Notes under the pieces: generated by a model
What the model saw: the letters and a program-made list of their open reading frames with translations, nothing else
Told to the model about the DNA's origin: nothing
The model's database searches: none
Shown: positions 8,118-9,909 of the stretch, piece by piece
Layout: the number at the start of each line of letters is the position of its first letter
How positions within the stretch are numbered: the first letter of the stretch is position 1
Origin: Flavobacteriales bacterium
GTDB taxonomy: Bacteria > Bacteroidota > Bacteroidia > Flavobacteriales > Flavobacteriaceae
Direction of reading: 5' to 3'
Assembly (NCBI GenBank): GCA_002747735.1
Contig: PDQE01000022.1
Span: forward strand, 1 to 9,909
DNA: 9,909 nt
Translations under genes and position numbers: made by a program

Positions 8118-8182
8118 TATTTAAAGTAAAATGGTAGTTTCATTAAGTTAATACTACTTCTGTAATTTTAAGCTTAAAAGCC

Positions 8183-8190
8183 TATTTTTG
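8183..8190 (+). promoter_or_regulatory. Candidate -7 promoter element of the Mpl-like gene
   Basis: TATTTTTG exactly matches TAnnTTTG and ends 19 bases before the ATG at 8210, giving a short leader as is common in Bacteroidota. The -33 region shows no good TTTG. Confidence 0.5.
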
Positions 8191-8209
8191 CCATAAATAT
8201 AATTCTATA

Positions 8210-8767
8210 ATGCTTACATCACAACAATTATACCAACAAACATTTAATAAAACCGTAGTGTTGCTACAGCACAATCAAAAAGGTAATGCCATTGCAGAAC
8301 TATTGTTAAGAATATTTGATTATTGGGATAAGCCTGTGGATTTTTATTTGGAAAATAGCGGAAAATCAAGTTTTTCGTCCAATGGTGATTTTATTATAAT
8401 ACAATCAGAGCAAGTGGCAGAATTGGCTCTGAATATTGTGTTAATCTGTGAAATGCCCAATGATTATTCTGTTGCGGAAGAATTGTTAGAAAATATTACC
8501 GATGGTGGAATGTTGGTGTTTAATGAAGATGACAATAACCTGAAAGACGCTGTAGATAAGTATAAAAAACCAGTAAAAAAATACCCATATAATCAATTGG
8601 TTATTCCGGAAACATCTAAAAAGATTTTTTTAGAAACCGATGAGGGAAATTTGCCCATTACTATAAATGATGCCTTTGTGGTAAGGTGTCTTATAGGCAT
8701 AAAATGGATATGCCAACACATGGGTATAGACGAAGCAGAATTTTATGAGGCAGTGGCGGCGGTTTAA
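8210..8767 (+). CDS. Small protein related to the Mur ligase Mpl, lacking catalytic motifs
   Basis: A 185-residue cytoplasmic-looking protein without signal peptide or membrane segment. Several stretches resemble the central domain of Bacteroidota Mpl (UDP-N-acetylmuramate:tripeptide ligase of peptidoglycan recycling): NITDGGMLVFNEDD (95-108), LETDEGNLPITI (141-152) and IKWICQHMGIDEAEFYEAV (164-182), in the same order as in Mpl. The region NKTVVLLQHNQKGNAIAEL (13-31) sits where the GTHGKT P-loop would be, but the glycines and Thr are gone. The GxHNxxN motif before the last stretch is replaced by NDAFVVRC. The UDP-binding N-terminal and most of the C-terminal domain are absent. It should therefore be catalytically inactive. 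The frame is intact with a good promoter element, which argues for a maintained gene rather than decay. The homology is from recollection of Mpl sequence and needs a profile search; alternatively it is an unrelated conserved hypothetical protein. Confidence 0.6.
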   Translation: MLTSQQLYQQTFNKTVVLLQHNQKGNAIAELLLRIFDYWDKPVDFYLENSGKSSFSSNGDFIIIQSEQVAELALNIVLICEMPNDYSVAEELLENITDGGMLVFNEDDNNLKDAVDKYKKPVKKYPYNQLVIPETSKKIFLETDEGNLPITINDAFVVRCLIGIKWICQHMGIDEAEFYEAVAAV

Positions 8768-8772
8768 TTTTT

Positions 8773-8791
8773 GTAATACAATTGGTATTAC
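8773..8791. terminator. Hairpin between convergent genes, possible bidirectional terminator
   Basis: GTAATAC-AATTG-GTATTAC forms a perfect 7-bp stem with a 5-base loop, starting five bases after the stop of the Mpl-like gene and 37 bases from the end of era. The position between convergent genes favours termination, but there is no immediate T-tract and the stem is A/T-rich. Confidence 0.35.
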
Positions 8792-8827
8792 TACCGCAAT
8801 TTACGATTTTTAGAAGAGGTTATCCAT

Positions 8828-9709
8828 TTATTCTTTATAACCAAACTTTCGCAGTTGACGGTTGTCTGAACGCCAGTCTTTATTGACTTTAACAAAAATT
8901 TCCAGAAATATTTTTTTACCAAAGAATTTTTCTAAATCTTTTCTTGCCTCAGTTCCTATTCTTTTTAGGGCTGTACCCTTATGCCCAATGATAATGCCTT
9001 TTTGCGACTCACGTTCCACCATAATAATCGATTTTATTTTAATGATGTTTTTTTCATCTGTAAAAGATTCGGTAATTACCTCTACAGCATAGGGAATTTC
9101 TTTTTTATAATGTAGCAATATTTTTTCCCGGATGGTTTCATTTACAAAAAATCGTTCCGGTTTATCGGTAAATTGGTCTTTTGGAAAAAAAGGCGGTGAC
9201 TCTGGCAACAAGTCGATAATTTTTTCAAATACAGGGGTAATATTAAATTTTTCTATGGCCGAGACAGGAAAGATAATTGCATTGGGAACTTTATCCTGCC
9301 AGTATTTCAACTGTTTCGTAACCTTTTCCTGATCTGATTTATCAATCTTATTTATGAGTAGCAATACTGGGATTTTAGATTGGGTTATTTTATTAAAAAA
9401 GTCTTCGTTTTTAAGCCCTTTTTCGCCTATTTCTACCATATAAATGAGAATGTCGGCATCGTCTAAGGCAGTTTTTACAAAGTCCATCATGGCATCCTGT
9501 AACTTATAGGCAGGTTTAATGATGCCTGGCGTATCAGAAAAAATCACCTGAAAATTATCATCGTTAACAATGCCTAAAATACGGTGCCGTGTAGTCTGGG
9601 CTTTGGATGTAATAATAGATAACTTTTCCCCTACAAAAGCGTTGATTAGAGTGGACTTGCCCACATTTGGATTACCCAGAATATTTACAAAACCAGCTTT
9701 ATGTGGCAT
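8828..9709 (-). CDS. era: GTPase Era, ribosome assembly factor
   Basis: A complete 293-residue protein of typical Era length. The GTPase domain shows G1 GNPNVGKST (12-20), the switch I Thr region TTRHRILG (39-46), G3 DTPG (59-62), G4 NKID (120-123) and G5 SA (150-151). The C-terminal KH domain carries IIGHKGTALKRIG (240-252) and ends in the usual NKDWRSDNRQLRKFGY. Era binds the 3' end of 16S rRNA through the KH domain and acts as a GTP-dependent checkpoint in 30S maturation; it is essential or near-essential in most bacteria. The ATG at 9709 places G1 at the expected distance. An exact -7 element lies just upstream, so the gene is probably transcribed from its own promoter rather than only from the antiporter gene upstream. 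All key residues are intact. Confidence 0.98.
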   Translation of the reverse strand: MPHKAGFVNILGNPNVGKSTLINAFVGEKLSIITSKAQTTRHRILGIVNDDNFQVIFSDTPGIIKPAYKLQDAMMDFVKTALDDADILIYMVEIGEKGLKNEDFFNKITQSKIPVLLLINKIDKSDQEKVTKQLKYWQDKVPNAIIFPVSAIEKFNITPVFEKIIDLLPESPPFFPKDQFTDKPERFFVNETIREKILLHYKKEIPYAVEVITESFTDEKNIIKIKSIIMVERESQKGIIIGHKGTALKRIGTEARKDLEKFFGKKIFLEIFVKVNKDWRSDNRQLRKFGYKE

Positions 9710-9724
9710 TTTAAATGTTTTTTA

Positions 9725-9732
9725 CAAAGATA
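9725..9732 (-). promoter_or_regulatory. Promoter -7 element of era
   Basis: The minus strand reads TATCTTTG, an exact TAnnTTTG match 16-23 bases upstream of the era ATG. About 20 bases further upstream is a TTTA that could serve as a degenerate -33 element. This is the best promoter candidate in the window. Confidence 0.55.
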
Positions 9733-9744
9733 GGAAAGGCGGAC

Positions 9745-9769
9745 AGGTTTATAAAGTTTTTATTAACCT
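9745..9769. repeat. 11-bp inverted repeat between the antiporter gene and era
   Basis: AGGTTTATAAA (9745-9755) and TTTATTAACCT (9759-9769) pair with one mismatch around a 3-base loop. It lies 35 bases beyond the antiporter stop and just upstream of the era promoter, overlapping its -33 region. It could end antiporter transcripts, though no T-tract follows on the minus strand, or bind a regulator of era. Confidence 0.35.
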
Positions 9770-9803
9770 TTAGCCAGTCTAAGCACCTTGTAACTAATGG
9801 TAA

Positions 9804-9909
9804 TTATATTAATACATATCCTAAAATCAGATAAAAAATAATTGCCAATGCCCCACCTGTTAAAGCATAAGGCAGTTGTGTGCGTACATGATCTATATGG
9901 TCACTGGCC
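9804..9909 (-). CDS. Na+/H+ antiporter, NhaC family, C-terminal end
   Basis: Only the last 34 codons and the TAA stop are in the window. The visible protein begins ASDHIDHVRTQLPYAL and continues into a hydrophobic segment (GGALAIIFYLILGYVLI) that ends the protein. The SDHIDHVRTQLPYAL motif followed by a final membrane helix is characteristic of NhaC-type antiporters, inner-membrane proteins that exchange Na+ for protons. The gene lies upstream of era on the same strand with a 94-bp gap. The rest of the protein is not visible, so substrate and completeness cannot be judged. Confidence 0.7.
   Translation of the reverse strand, partial: ASDHIDHVRTQLPYALTGGALAIIFYLILGYVLI

Overview
The window looks like a chromosomal segment of a member of the Bacteroidota, most likely a flavobacterium. 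The DNA is AT-rich, the genes lack clear Shine-Dalgarno sequences, and exact matches to the Bacteroidota -7 element TAnnTTTG lie upstream of several genes. The central protein also carries a SusC-type segment, which is typical of this phylum. No mobile element, CRISPR array, rRNA or tRNA was seen.

Left part (1-1355): the 5' end of an N-acylglucosamine 2-epimerase family gene runs off the left edge on the minus strand. It is divergent from an intact FadR-type GntR/FCD regulator. The 267-bp gap between them is very AT-rich. It holds a perfect 13-bp palindrome (TATGTA-T-TACATA) just upstream of the epimerase start, a longer imperfect inverted repeat, and two copies of GTTTAAAC. The pair looks like the edge of an amino-sugar or sialic acid utilisation locus controlled by the regulator.

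Centre (1554-8042, minus): a very large secreted alpha-2-macroglobulin family protein of about 2162 residues with an intact CSEQ thioester motif. Its most striking property is a segment like the N-terminus of SusC-type outer-membrane transporters, comprising a carboxypeptidase-regulatory-like beta domain, the LDEVVVxGxGT signature and the beginning of a plug. This segment is inserted between the bait-region domain and the MG7 domain, and a highly charged linker follows it. That is where a protease bait would be expected.

Right part (8042-9909): divergent from the macroglobulin gene is a 185-residue protein. I read it as a shrunken, catalytically dead relative of the Mur ligase Mpl, with P-loop and N-terminal domain missing. 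Convergent to it is the housekeeping GTPase Era, with an exact -7 element before its start. At the right edge is the last 34 codons of an NhaC-type Na+/H+ antiporter. The macroglobulin and the Mpl-like protein share a 167-bp divergent promoter region and may both serve the cell envelope, but that link is inference only.
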